Assembly (NCBI GenBank): GCA_003508835.1
Contig: PUFA01000084.1
Coordinates: 7,068,001 to 7,132,000 of the forward strand
Origin: Eonycteris spelaea
Lineage: Eukaryota; Chordata; Mammalia; Chiroptera; Pteropodidae
DNA: 64,000 nt
Direction: 5' to 3'
The notes below the pieces were generated by a model. It had not been told where the DNA came from. It did not search any database and was given only the letters and a program-made list of their open reading frames with translations. Position numbers and translations under genes: made by a program. Shown here one piece after another: positions 1 to 11,740 of the stretch. How positions within the stretch are numbered: the first letter of the stretch is position 1; every line of letters begins with the position of its first letter.

Positions 1-2290
1 CATAAAACATCTTGTGGGAAAAACAGTTTATTTTAAGCTGACAGAACTTAATTTCAAAGCATACAAAAGCTCTGACCTTTTACTCCCTCCACTTTTGTAG
101 TTTTGATGTCAAAATTTACCTTTTCATATTGTGTATTTAACTATATATTAGTAGCTATAATTATTTTAATACTCTTTTCCTTTCACCTTTATACTATAGT
201 TAAATGATTAACACATACCCAATTGCAGACTTAGATTTTTCTGAATCTCACTGTATATTTACTCTTATCTCTGTGTTGCATACTTCATGTTTTTATATCA
301 CTAATTGTATCTTTTATTTTAGCTTAAAGAATTCTTTTCAGCATTTTTTGCAAGACAGGTCTAGTGATGGTGAATTTTGTTTGTCTGAGAAAATCTATTT
401 CTCCTTCATATCTGAATAACTTTGCTGGATAGAGTGTTCTTAGCTGACAATTTTTTTTTTCTTTCAACATTTTGAATATGTCATTCTGCTCTCTCTTGGA
501 CTGTAGGGTTTCTGCTAGGAAATCTGTTGGTAGCTTAATGGGGATGCCTTTGTAGGTTATAGTCTTTTTTTTTTGTACCCCCTTCTGGCTTCTTTTAGAA
601 GTCTCTTTTGTCTTTGATTTTTGACATTTTCATTATAAGGTGCCTTGGAGGTGTCTTTTGCATTGAGATAATAGAGTGATCTAATTGCTTCATAAAGTTG
701 GATGTCCAACTCCTCAGGTTTGGAAAATCTCAGTTATTTTTTTAAAATTAATTTTCTGACCACTTTTTCCTCTTTCCTCTTTTGGAATCCCAATTATTCT
801 AATATTTGTATATTTGATGGAATACTATAGATTAGTTATATATATATATTTGCTCTTTTTCATCTTTTTTCCTTTATTTTCATCTAATTGGGTTAATTCA
901 AAATTTCTATCCTCTATATCTTTGATTTTTATCTTCTATTGGGTCTGTTCTGTGGTAGATGCTTTCTATTGCAGTTTTTGTTGTTTAATTTCTCATTTTG
1001 TTCTTGTATTGTTTTTCTGATTTTGTTCAATTGTTGGCCTGTTTTTTTCTTGTAGTTTGTTGAGTTTCCTCAAAACAGCTATTCTGAGTTCTTTATTAGT
1101 TACATTGCAAAATTTCATATCTTTGAGTTTAGTTTTTAGAGGATTGTTGTTATCTTTCAGTGATGATATGTTTCCTTGATACTTCACATTCCTCAGAGTT
1201 TTTAAATGATGCTTTGACAGCTGAAGTAATAGATATCTTCTCAAACCTTTACTAGTTAGTTACCTTCAGGTAGGATGTACTGTTGGTTGATCACATTATA
1301 TCTAGAGTTTTCTTTGAACTAGTATCGATACACCTGCCTCATACTTCTTTCTCCCTCTGTGGCTTTTATGTTTTCTGTAGTTTTACAACTCACCAAGCTG
1401 GATGCTAGAAAACTCTTTTTTGTTTTCAGAAGGTGGTGCTACAATTCAACATTGTAGTTTCTCCTTTGTTTAGAAACTGTCCTAATTTTCTGAAAGCACT
1501 CTGTTTATACCTGGGAGTGTATAGGAGCCAGCCACAGAGTGGGGAGAAGTATGTTTGGCATTTGGCACATATAGAGTGCCCACAGGCCTGCTGGAGAATC
1601 TTCAGGTGAGGTTCTCTTAGAGACTCATGGTCAGACTTCCTGCTGAAGTCCTGAGTACAGTTGGCAGGAAACAGATCTCTTTAATTCCCTTTGATATTCT
1701 TATCTGCCTCTTTCCCTATTTCTTTCCTCTCCCCAGTCATAGAGATCCCTCCTTAGTACTTTGGGTGCTGCTGGTGAAACAGGTCTCGCCAGCAATGTCT
1801 GGAAAATCTGGCAAGTCAGGCAGTCAGTTACTGCTCTTTCTTTCCCTCTCACAGAAGTTGCCACTGGCTAATTCAACCCTGTGCTACATAGCCTTGAGGG
1901 AGGTGTGGTACTGGCAAAGTTCCTTTTATCCGCTACAATGCACCCAAACTTATATTTTTCTTTTGCTCCAATGGCATGCTGCAATCTCCCCTTGGGAAGG
2001 TTGAACTTCTAAAAAATTTTTCATCCATGGGTGTCTTCTCAAGTCAGAACTTTCCAGGTTTTCTCCAGTTGTGGCAGAGAGGGATTGGAGCAGGTTTGCT
2101 GGCTCCCACTGGTTCTGCAACCTGTATCAAAGTCTGTCTGCCTATTACCTAATGTACATGTGGGCAAGACTCCTTATAGGAACTTTGGAATATGACACTG
2201 GATCCCACAACTACCACAGAGGCATTTTTGTTTGTGGATGGGTGTCTAATTGTTCTTTAAAGGGAAACAAAAAAAGAGGGATGTCTTACA
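1..2290 (-). mobile_element. LINE-1 (antisense), 5' UTR and ORF1 region
   Basis: Read on the minus strand, the 5' UTR lies at about 2290-1250 and ORF1 below it. The ORF1 C-terminal blocks are clear, for example TATAACCTACAAAGGCATCC, then AGAGAGCAGAATGACATATT, then CACTCTATCCAGCAAAGTTA, typical of the L1 ORF1 end. Frames are broken by stops. The element runs off the left edge, so ORF2 is not in view. Frames on the plus strand here are shadows. Confidence 0.75.
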
Positions 2291-4978
2291 ACACCATGAT
2301 GGTGATATCACTGGCATTTATAGTTTTATAAGCAGACTTAAACATATCTGGAGACTGAAGAATAGAAACCAGTAGAGAGATTGATGTAAAACCAGGAGAA
2401 GAAATGAGGGGTATGAAGTCCTGAGTAATAGAGACTAGAAGTGAACCACAAAAGAGAAGAAACATCCTTTTAGTATGAGAGAAAGAAGAGAGGATGGAAG
2501 AGGAGTGAGAGAAAAATGGGAGGCTGGACTTATGCATGAATGTTTCTGTTGTGGTGTTCCCCTGTACCATGGCCATAAATATCTTACTTTGCTTTCCTCT
2601 GTGAGAATAACAGTGTCAGAGAAAACTGCCACTGTGTTGCAGGGCATATAGAAGACTCTAGCGTTTTATCCTGAGCCATAAAGTCATTACATCCTTTGAA
2701 GTTCCAGGCAGACATGTTTAGAAAATATACCTAAAATAGATACCTGCTCAGGCCTTGCAGAGAAACTGAAGGGTGCAGGAGCTGGTTTAATATTCCAAAG
2801 CTGTAAAGCTTTGGGAGCAGTAGGAGACAGTACCAATGGTGGCGTGGAGGCACTGTTCTCACACTGAGTATTTGCTAAAGTGGTCATGAGGAAGTGCCTC
2901 TCACAAGTCAGTCTTGGGCATCAGATATCAATCTTAACATGTACTCTTGAGTACATCTAAAAAAATTCCTAGACCACTTCCAAAAATAACTGAAAGAGGT
3001 TGTTACTAGAGAGAAAAGGAGGCAGGGCCAAAGAGTCATGCTCAAAGAGATGAACAGTAGCAAAATATGGATTATCAATGTTAATATTATTTGTATCCAC
3101 AGGCTCATGATTTTAGGGGGCCTCTAGACAGCATGAATGTAAGAAACTCATTTTTATCCATTTATTTCTGAAATAAAAATCATAGCTTTAGCATTTCGTT
3201 ATAGAGGTTTAAATCCTAAGTTAAAAATTGAAACAGACAGGACAGCTCAAGTGATGGACACATGTAAAATTTAAAGATGTTTTGTTTTTATGAAGAAATG
3301 CTACCTCAGGTGAGGGGCTGGGGACATGTGTACTCTCTAGGTTAAGGATTACTGAATGTGTAAGACAGTGCTAATGTGCATACTGAACACATATGTGTAT
3401 ATGTTTCCTCCTGCCAAAATTATCAATATACTCTTCCCTTTAATTTTATTTTAAACTGCAGTGCTCAAGTACTCCTCATGGTGTCATTATATTATCAAAA
3501 AGAGAAGAAACATCTGAATAGCAAGTTTAGAGAGAGAGAGTTTTAACTTTTCTTACAGAAACAGTATTTAAAATATCTTTTCATTTGTGTTACTTCACAT
3601 GAATTGACTTCAAGTGTGGAATGTGTACATTATTCTTACATGCTAAGACTTTGATTTATAGCTTATAAATTCCTAAAAGTATAACTTCCATATGCCAATA
3701 ATTTCCTCACTTATATCTCTAACCCTTATCTAAACTCTACTCACAAATATAACTTTATACTCGATATCTTCACTTAGACATTGGTTATAAATCTCAATCT
3801 CGACATGTGTAACACAAAACTTTTAATTTCCTTCTTCTTCTAAGCCCGCTTCTGCTGTCTTTTCTATTTAAGTAAGTGACACCTCATCCATTTAGGCATG
3901 TGAAAAAACTAAGAATCATCCCTCATCTTTCTGTTTCTTTATTCCATCAACAGGTGCTTCCTCAAAAGTGTATCCTTATGCTACCTACTCTTTACTATAG
4001 TCTTTACTACCATCCTATTCAAAATCGCTCTAATTTCTTCCTGTTATGGCAGCACTTGCCCAAGCTTTTCTACCTTCTCCCTTGACCAACTAAGATGCAT
4101 TCTTCAACCAGCCGCCAAAACAATCTTCAAAATATATATATACACATACATATATCTGACTTTACATTACTTCCCTATTTAAAATACTCCTATTGAGGTT
4201 TTAGGGAGATAATAAGTGACTCCCTTCTATTCAAGCTCTCAATTCTGGATTCAGTTGAGAGACAGAAAAATTTGGACAGCTAAGATAAAAAATACTACTT
4301 TTGCTATTGATACTTGTATTGGCAGATGTTGCCTAGCAGTGAATATAGCCAAAAGTCCTCACTAATATTTAACTTAAGTACCTCTTTATTTTTCCTCATT
4401 TTAAAGTGTGGTTAGACTATGGGCAGTAAACACGCAATGCAATATATATATATATAACTTTGTATATATAAAGTTTGTCTTTATAAATATCTGATCTTCC
4501 CCAAGATGAATTCCATACTCTTGGTTACACATATGCTTAATCATTAAGTTCAAAGTTTAAAGACAACAAAAACTACTACCTTTGCCTTAAGTTTTTTGGC
4601 CTCTCTTACTCCTTAAGGTGGCATGTCTAATCTGATTAGTTTGAAAAAAGAAATGAGACTTAGGTTGACGCTTTTTGTAGTTTCTTGTTATCTTCTGTCC
4701 CCCAGAAAGTTCTATTTTCTGCTTTGTTGGAAACCACCTATCCTACATGGGCCCTGCAGTTGTGCATCTGTGCTGGTAGATTCTCTGTTTTATGAACTTC
4801 TACTTGATGGTTAGTACCTAGCTTGAATAACACCTGCTCTTTGAAGTCTTTAATAGTCAGGATTCATTTCTCATACTTCTCTAGTCTTGTAATAGCTGAT
4901 ACATACATCTGTACTTTACTAACCTAACCTAATCTATTTTTTTCTTGTCGTTTTTATGTCTGCATTTTACAGCACACT

Positions 4979-4980
<2 letters not shown>
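2291..4980. other. Intergenic, no gene recognised
   Basis: AT-rich sequence with short TA runs near 4128-4150 and 4441-4457 and a short GA run near 3526-3540. No frame has any protein I recognise, and no splice-bounded exon was seen. Degraded LTR material may be present around 2.5-3.1 kb but I could not assign it. Confidence 0.6.
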
Positions 4981-5033
<53 letters not shown>

Positions 5034-5034
5034 T
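4981..5034. repeat. (GT)n microsatellite
   Basis: About 54 bp of uninterrupted GT except for one TA near the end. Confidence 0.98.
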
Positions 5035-5106
5035 TTTTCCTTTGACTTCATGTTTCCAGAACTCTGGCACAGAAAATACTTCAGAAAATATTTGTTGAAT
5101 AAATTT

Positions 5107-5185
5107 TCTTTCCTTCCTTCCTCCTCCTTCCTTCCTTCCTTCCTTCCTTCCTTCCTTCCTTCCTTCTTCCTTCCTTCCCTCTTTC
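5107..5185. repeat. (TTCC)n microsatellite
   Basis: About 80 bp of tetranucleotide TTCC with a few interruptions, ending in C/T-rich sequence to about 5220. Confidence 0.97.
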
Positions 5186-5279
5186 TAATCTCTCTCTATC
5201 TCTTTTTGTCTTCTACCTCTTAAATCACCTAAATAATACTTAGTCTGCAGTAGGTATTTTCTTGACACATAAACATGTT

Positions 5280-5617
5280 GCTATAGATAGAATATTTGTG
5301 TCCCCTCCAAAACTCGTATGTTAAAACCTAATCTCCAATGTGATGGTATTAAGAGGTGGAACATTTCAGTGGTGATTAATTCAAAGGGTAGAGGTCTCAT
5401 GAAATGAGGGATTAATATCCTTATAAAAGAGAGATTCTCGCATACTTTCCCCATGTGAAGACACAGCGAGAAGACAGGCATACATGAACCAAGAAGCCAG
5501 ATACCGAATCTGCAGGTGCTTTCAACTTGGACTCCTAGCCTCCAGAACTGTGAGGAATGAATGTTTCTGTTGAAGCCAGAAACCTTTCTGTTATAGCAGC
5601 CTGAAAAGACTAAGACA
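5280..5617 (+). mobile_element. MaLR-type solitary LTR (MLT1/MST group)
   Basis: Blocks in family order: GTCCCCTCCAAAACTCGTATG, then CAATGTGATGGTATTAAGAGG, then TTATAAAAGAGAGATTC, then GAAGACACAGCGAGAAGAC, then CCTCCAGAACTGTGAGGAAT, then TTATAGCAGCCTGAAAAGAC. This is the order of the mammalian ERVL-MaLR LTRs. No internal sequence flanks it. Confidence 0.85.
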
Positions 5618-8075
5618 CATGTTTTATTCAATGTTGCCTTAAAACCCCAATTAGATTTTAGAAGTTTTAGGTCTTACAAATATCGAAAACCTATTTTAAG
5701 TACTAAACAAATGACTAATATAAGCACATCTTATTTCAGTACCTGCCCACTATTCATTTCTTTCAATCATATGAACAAAATCTATTTTCTGTCTCTCATG
5801 GGCTTACACTCACCAATTTGCATATGAAAATAGCTGGACACATTTTCACCAAGGTTGAAAGGTATGTTTAATATGGTGAATTGATTCATCAATAAGTGGA
5901 TTTATGAGCCTACATAACTGAAAAGTCCTCATTTCTGGAGCAGCTTGATGAGAAGCTTATATCAAAACTGTTAGGATCTGGATTATTTTTGTCTGTCCTC
6001 TGGTTCTGCTTGCCTCTATTTTGAATTCATTCTTAGTCTCTACCCTTGCAGCAGCTCCAGAACATATTCTTTGAAGCTCCAAGTCTAATAACAAAGAGAA
6101 GTCTCTTTTCCTTGTCTCAGGAAGATCAAAGAAAAGCCTCAGAATTGAATCTCACAGATTCTGATTCTACAGACTTGGATCTAGTGTCTGTTCTTGAATC
6201 AAACTGTGACTAGACCAAACTGTGACACATAAAATGTGCTGTCTGAATTGGGATTTGGCCACGAGTACATCCCCAGAGCCAAGCATGAAGTCAACTTCAC
6301 TTTGAACACAGGAACAGAAAGGCGGGGAAAGGATGACTCCCCAAAACAAAACCAGGGTCCTATGAGGTCTTGGTTCTGCGTAGAATAAAACCAACAAATA
6401 CCCATTATAGGTATCTGGATATACAATATCATTTCTATGGTACATAGAAAACATGGCCAAATGCTGGAGTAAGCTGTGTCATGCAAATGCCTAGTTCTAG
6501 TGAAAACTATATAGGCCAAATACTGGAAAAATCATGCTCTTTAAATGCCTGGCAAATGAAGCACCAGAACCAGGAAGTAAACTCCTTTCTCCTACAATCT
6601 CTCTTCAGTTCCCTCAACTGGTAAGGCTTAACATCATGTCAGCTGCCAAAAAGAACATATTTAAAGGGCCCAGATCCATTTTCACAGATCAGAAAAAAGT
6701 GAATTTAGAGCTGAAAGGCAATAATGATAATGGCATAGAGTTAAAGAATGTTTCAAGCAGAAAGAACAACATATAAGAAGCTTTTTGGTAGAAAACTTTA
6801 GATGTGGTCAAGTTGTTGAAAAAAGGCCAGTATGGTCTAGTGACTCCTATTCGGAGTGGTAGGGTGAGACCAAAGAAATGGGGAAAGAAGGAAAACAACT
6901 CTGAAGTCATAAAAGGAATTTATTGGCTCTCATCATAGAAAATTCTAGTGATCAAGAAAGCTTCAGGCAAGGATGTATCCAGCAGATCAAATATGGACCA
7001 AATGAACTAGTTTATTGCTCATCCCACTCTGTGCTTTTTTCCAGTGTCTTATAGTGTAATCAATGCAACTGAAGTTTCTTTTTTGCATATGATAACTGTT
7101 AGTATTCCTAGAGATTTTATACTTCTTTATTCACGACCAGGAAAAGATTTTTTTAAAAATCTCATTCAGTTCTCTCTTGGAAGTGTAGAATGCTGCTTTC
7201 CCTTAAAAATCCAATGAATACCTCCTTCAGTCTCATTTTCTCAAACTGGTACATGGTCCTTATACCAGTTGCTGCATGCTGATTGGCTAAAGTCAATAGG
7301 GGTCCACCAATTAGGATTACTTAGATTATGAATGGAATAGGCTTTCTCAAAAACACATGAAAATTGGGGTCGCGTTTCAGGGAAGGAAAGAGAGTAGAGT
7401 CTGACTGGCCAACAAGGCCACTGGCAAAAATTTATCACCCTATGTGAGGATTCTAACAATAACGTAAAGCTTGCAAGAGGTTTCAAAAACATCACTTGTG
7501 AATATCATAGTATGGACAACTAACTTGAAGGACAAGATGGAGCAGATGAAGACAAATTAAGAGGCTTTTAAAATCATCCCATGGAGAAAGAATGTTGGCA
7601 ACAGAAAATGGAGAGGTGTAGGTAATTTCAAAAAGCATTTAACAGGTAGAAGTTTTGAGACTTATTAGCAAGTTGGATATGGAGACTGAGTGAAAAGGAG
7701 GTATCTGTTATGATGTCTAGGGTTCAAATGCCTAAGAAGGAATGGCAATTTCTTCTATTCAAAATTCTGCTGGACAGGAAGTATTTGGGAGACAAGTATC
7801 ACTTCAATTTTAGACATGTTGAATATGCAAGCACAATACTGGAGAAAAATTATAACTCCAATTGTTAACCTTAAAAAAAGAAGTGGAAAAAAATAAGTGT
7901 TTTTTTTTTGAGATTCAAGTACTAGCTATTCCCAAAGCACTGATTCAGGCAGAAACCAAATAGTGTTCCAATTAAGAGGTGAAGGCAAGGAGTATTTATG
8001 AGAAGGAAGGAGAATAATTATATGAATAGAAGGAAGGAGAGTCTATAAGTGTTAATAAGCTAAAGAAGGAATTTC
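5618..8075. other. Intergenic, no gene recognised
   Basis: Mostly unique sequence. The two overlapping minus-strand frames near 6.2-6.5 kb show no family I know. A piece at about 7640-7830, with AGACATGTTGAATATGC, resembles an ancient interspersed repeat of the type also seen at 43.26-43.9 kb. Confidence 0.5.
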
Positions 8076-8691
8076 TGTTACTGGAACAAAGGAAGTCTCT
8101 CTGCCTACACGCATCTGTGTTAAAAAAGGGATATGTGTATTTTTCGCAGCAAAGAAAGTAAAATTGATTTAGGGAGTTACAAGTCTTGGAGACACAAGTG
8201 AGCTGTTGCCCTCAGCTACCTGGTTCCCCAGGCATCTCAGGAGTACAGATTATACAGGAAAATATCAGTATCATAGAAACTAAGGGAGTTGGGGTGGTGG
8301 GCACTACTGACTGGGCGATTGGACATGACTAGGGTAATTGATCATTGGGTTCGGTTCTGAAATCACCCATGGCACCATCCAGTCTGGTTGTGGCTTGGTC
8401 CTGTGGCTGGTGCGGTTTCTCTGCCTCAATGGCCTGGAGCTGAAATACATCTAAGGCTAAGATGTTATCCTTAGTGTAACCGAAACTTATTGTCCTTATG
8501 ACTATAGACTTGAGGGTCAGTTAATCTTCTGTTCTAAGGCTTAATGATTAAAGAAGCAGGTATACAGAGAAAGGTAGAAGGATAAGGGTAGAAAAAGCAA
8601 GTGAGTCACAGTACCATTATGTATCTGGGTAAAACCAGCTTGGATCAGAGAAAAAAATATGTTAAAGAAATGAAGTTTATGTGCAGTTACA
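8076..8691 (-). mobile_element. Solitary LTR, window family A, copy 1
   Basis: 616 bp from TGTTACTGG to CAGTTACA on the plus strand, so TG...CA ends are kept. Read on the minus strand it begins TGTAACTGCACATAAACTTC and aligns along its whole length with the copies at 14339, 34005 and 40173. No internal retroviral sequence adjoins it, so it is probably a solo LTR. I could not assign it to a named family, and no clear target duplication survives. Confidence 0.8.
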
Positions 8692-9147
8692 TTTGTATAG
8701 GTGTAGAAAACCTAACTAGTGTTGCTAATTCTAAAGAATGTCTTTAATCTTCAGTCTGAGTAGTCATAATGTCTGCTTTTCTATTATCTTTGCACACAAT
8801 TGTTTGGAATAAAATGCTGCTTTAGGCCCAGTTCAAAGGTTATTCTTCTCGTCTTAACATTTCAAAAGTTTAAGCAGTAAGATCTACAAGGCAGTTCCTC
8901 TGGGATGGCAGCTACAACTCTGTTTTGAAGTAGGCTCATTTATATTATTTTCACACAGTATTTAGCAATTTGTCACCATGTTTCCAAATTTTAGTTTTAA
9001 TTAAAAACCTAGTAATAATTCAGAAAATTTAAAAACCCACAAAACTAAATATGTAATGCAATTCAAATACAAAAAAATTATATATGTATAACAAAATATC
9101 AAATAAAATGTAAATTTCTAGGTGTTAAATAGATCTTATCAGGGGCT
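8692..9147. other. Intergenic, AT-rich, nothing recognised
   Basis: AT-rich unique sequence with no recognisable coding or repeat signal. Confidence 0.5.
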
Positions 9148-9356
9148 ATGGATGCAGAAGAGGTATTGCAGACTGTGGACCATTATAAGACTGAAATAGA
9201 CTGACCAAGGAGCTCACAGAGAAAACCCATGAGAGGATCCAGGCTGCTGAGTATGGACTGGTGGTCTTGGAAGAGAGTTTGACTCTCAAACAGCAGTACG
9301 ATGAGCTTGAGGCTGAGTAAGACAGCCTCAAACAAGAGCTGGAGCAGCTGAAAGAG
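9148..9356 (+). pseudogene. BICD1P: BICD1 pseudogene fragment (N-terminal 71 codons only)
   Basis: Bicaudal D homolog 1 is a dynein-dynactin cargo adaptor built of coiled coils. The copy starts at the ATG and reads [17 protein letters not shown], then after a deletion of about 4 bp [39 protein letters not shown], stop, DSLKQELEQLKE. This matches the BICD1 N-terminus nearly residue for residue. Lesions are the deletion at about 9200 (in-frame TGA 9202-9204), TAA at 9318-9320 and TGA at 9357-9359. Homology ends abruptly after LKE. Retrocopies normally lose the 5' end, so a 5'-only copy is unusual: it may be a copied exon 1 or an internally deleted retrocopy. Confidence 0.85.
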
Positions 9357-9404
9357 TGAGAAAGAACACATTCAAGGAAAGAGCTAAGATGGGGCAATGC
9401 AAGT

Positions 9405-9465
9405 GGGCAGTTCAGCAAGTCCTAGCACATGGTAGCTGATCAACAAATGTTTGTTAAATGTAGGA
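9405..9465 (+). repeat. MIR or L2 3' tail fragment
   Basis: CCTAGCACATGGTAGCTGATC followed by AACAAATGTTTGTTAAATG is the common tail of these elements. Confidence 0.5.
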
Positions 9466-9659
9466 GCTAAACCATAGCCTAGTTTTAAAAAAAATGTAAA
9501 AGGAGAACAAAAAATCGCTTAGGTGATAGAGACTGTTCATTCCTCTGATGACCAAATCAAAATTGTGATGGAAACAAGGGTAGTAGCAAGGAAAAATGGT
9601 CTGGGATGAACAAGACATATAATTAGGGAGAAGACCAAGAAATCACTCTGCAATGGCAG

Positions 9660-11740
9660 AAGGTAGGATGGGGCGAGGACACGGGGCTGCCGGGTCTTGA
9701 GTGGCAGAGTGAGACAGAGGCTGTGGCAACGGAAGAAGCCTCTTAAAGGGGCTGTGTCCGCGAGTGAATTTTCTGCTCGCTCTGAGCACCAGTGCCGATT
9801 CAGCTGTGCACAGTGGGCAACAGGGACCTACAAGGACGTTGTCAGAGTGAGGGCCGAAGCAAGATTCACTCGGTACAGAAGTGCCAGTGGTATCCATTAT
9901 TCCCTGTGGAGCCCTCCTCACTACCAGTGCGCGGACACAGTGCTGCCATAGTTGTGATGTCATCAGCCTGGATAACAGAGGTCCCTTCACCCAGAGGATT
10001 CTCTGAAACTCCGCCTCCCCCAACTTGTGGCCCCACCCAAGCCACAACCAGGTATAGCCTCAAGGAGTCAGGTGCTCCTCGCTGAGACTCACACTAGAGG
10101 CAGCTGGCCTTGGTTTCTGGTGTGGCCTTTCGAGACAACTATAAGCACAGCATCTGTGGATTGCTTGCTGAATCTTAACAGGTGGCTCCAAAGGGATAGA
10201 GGCTTGGACTAAGTTTGGCCTGCAGCGGAACCCCTCTCAGGACTGTGCTACTACTTCACAAATCCACACTAATAAGACTGGGAGACTTAGGAGCTTTGCT
10301 TAGTACATAAAACAGACAAGGAAAGGCAGCCAAAATGGGAAGACAAGCAGAAACTGTATGAGAGACAGAACAGAGATCCAGATATAATGGAGTCAAGTAA
10401 TCTAACAGATGCAGAGTTCAAAACATTAGTTATAAAGATGCTCAATGAACTTTGGAAGTGTAGAGAACTCAACAAAGAGATAAAAATGGAAATGAAAATT
10501 ATAAAAGGGAACAGTCTGAAATGAGAACACATTATCTGAGATGAGAAGTATATTAAATGGAATAAACAAAGGAATAAACAAAGTGAATAAAGAAAAAAAT
10601 GCCTATCTAAGGATGGGAAAGCCAAGGACATCAATCAGAATGGCAAGAGATAAGATGGACTATAAAAATAATTTAAGGAGAATATGGGACACTATTAAGG
10701 GCATATCATCTGATTGTGTAACTGAAGAAAATCAAGATGTTGAACAGCTGTTTGAAGAAATAATGATGGAAAACTTCCCTAACCTGGTGAAGGAAATGGA
10801 CATAAAACCCCAGGAAGCTCAGAGAATTCCAAAAATCAGATCCAAAGAGGCCCACACCAAAACACATCATAATTAAAATGCCAAAGGTTAAATACAAAGA
10901 AAGAATATTAAAAGCAGCAAGAGAAAACAGATAGTTATTATAAGGGAACACCCATAAGACTGGCAGCTGATTTCTCAAAAGAAACTACAGGACAGAAGGG
11001 CTTGGCAAAAATATTCGACAGGATGAAGACCCAGGATCTACAACCAAGAATAATTTATCCAGCAAAGCTATCATTTAGAGTTGAAGGACAGATAAAGAGC
11101 TTCCCAGACAAAAATAAGCTAAAGGAATTTATCACCACCAAGCCAGTATTACAGGAAATGTTGGAGGGACTTCTTTAAGAAGAAAAAAACATGTATCAAA
11201 AACAGGAATAAAGAATGGTAACAACTACATTCCTATCAATAAGTACCTTAAATGGAAAAGAATTAAGTGCTCCAACCAAAAGATAGGTGGCTGAAAGGAT
11301 AAAAAACAAGACCCCTACATATGAAAAGAAAGGGATGGAAAAAGATATTGCTTTGATAGACCTAGAAGTTATTTAAGTCAGACAGAGAAAGAAACACTCT
11401 ATAATTTCACTTATATGTGGAATCTAAGGAATAAAAAGAACAAACTAATCAAAAACAGACTCACAAATATAGTGGACAATTTGATGACGGACAGAGGGAG
11501 GAGTGGTGGGGGGCTGGGAGGATGGGGTGAAGGGTTAAAGAAGTGCAAATCAGTAGCAGATGGATGGTCACAGGAATGGGGAACATGGCATAGGGAATGC
11601 AGTTGGCTAGGTGGAGGGTCAGGGAAGGGAGGGAGCAATTGGGGGAATCATTTTACAAACTATATAGATGTCTAACCATATGTACAGTATACTCGAAATT
11701 AATTAAAATTGAAAAATATATACACTTTGTCATTATAATA
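9660..11740 (+). mobile_element. LINE-1 or HAL1-like element: 5' UTR + ORF1 + 3' UTR, no ORF2
   Basis: A GC-rich 5' part (about 9660-10280) leads to an ORF1 pseudo-frame. 10541-10876 still reads 111 codons with EENQDVEQLFEEIMMENFPN and KEAHTKTHHN, followed by AGAATAATTTATCCAGCAAAG. A short linker with TAAATGGAAAAGAATTAAGTG leads directly to an L1 3' end: ATTTCACTTATATGTGGAATC and TAACCATATGTACAGTATAC, ending in AATTAAAATTGAAAAATATA. About 4 kb of ORF2 is missing. This is either an internal deletion or a HAL1 (half-L1) layout. Confidence 0.75.

Noticed and set aside
6167..6519. Two overlapping minus-strand frames of about 100 codons
   Set aside because: No similarity to any family I know and no supporting signals; treated as chance.
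9146..9418. Minus-strand Ser/Leu-rich frame at 9.15-9.42 kb
   Set aside because: It is the reverse shadow of the BICD1 coiled-coil pseudogene on the plus strand.
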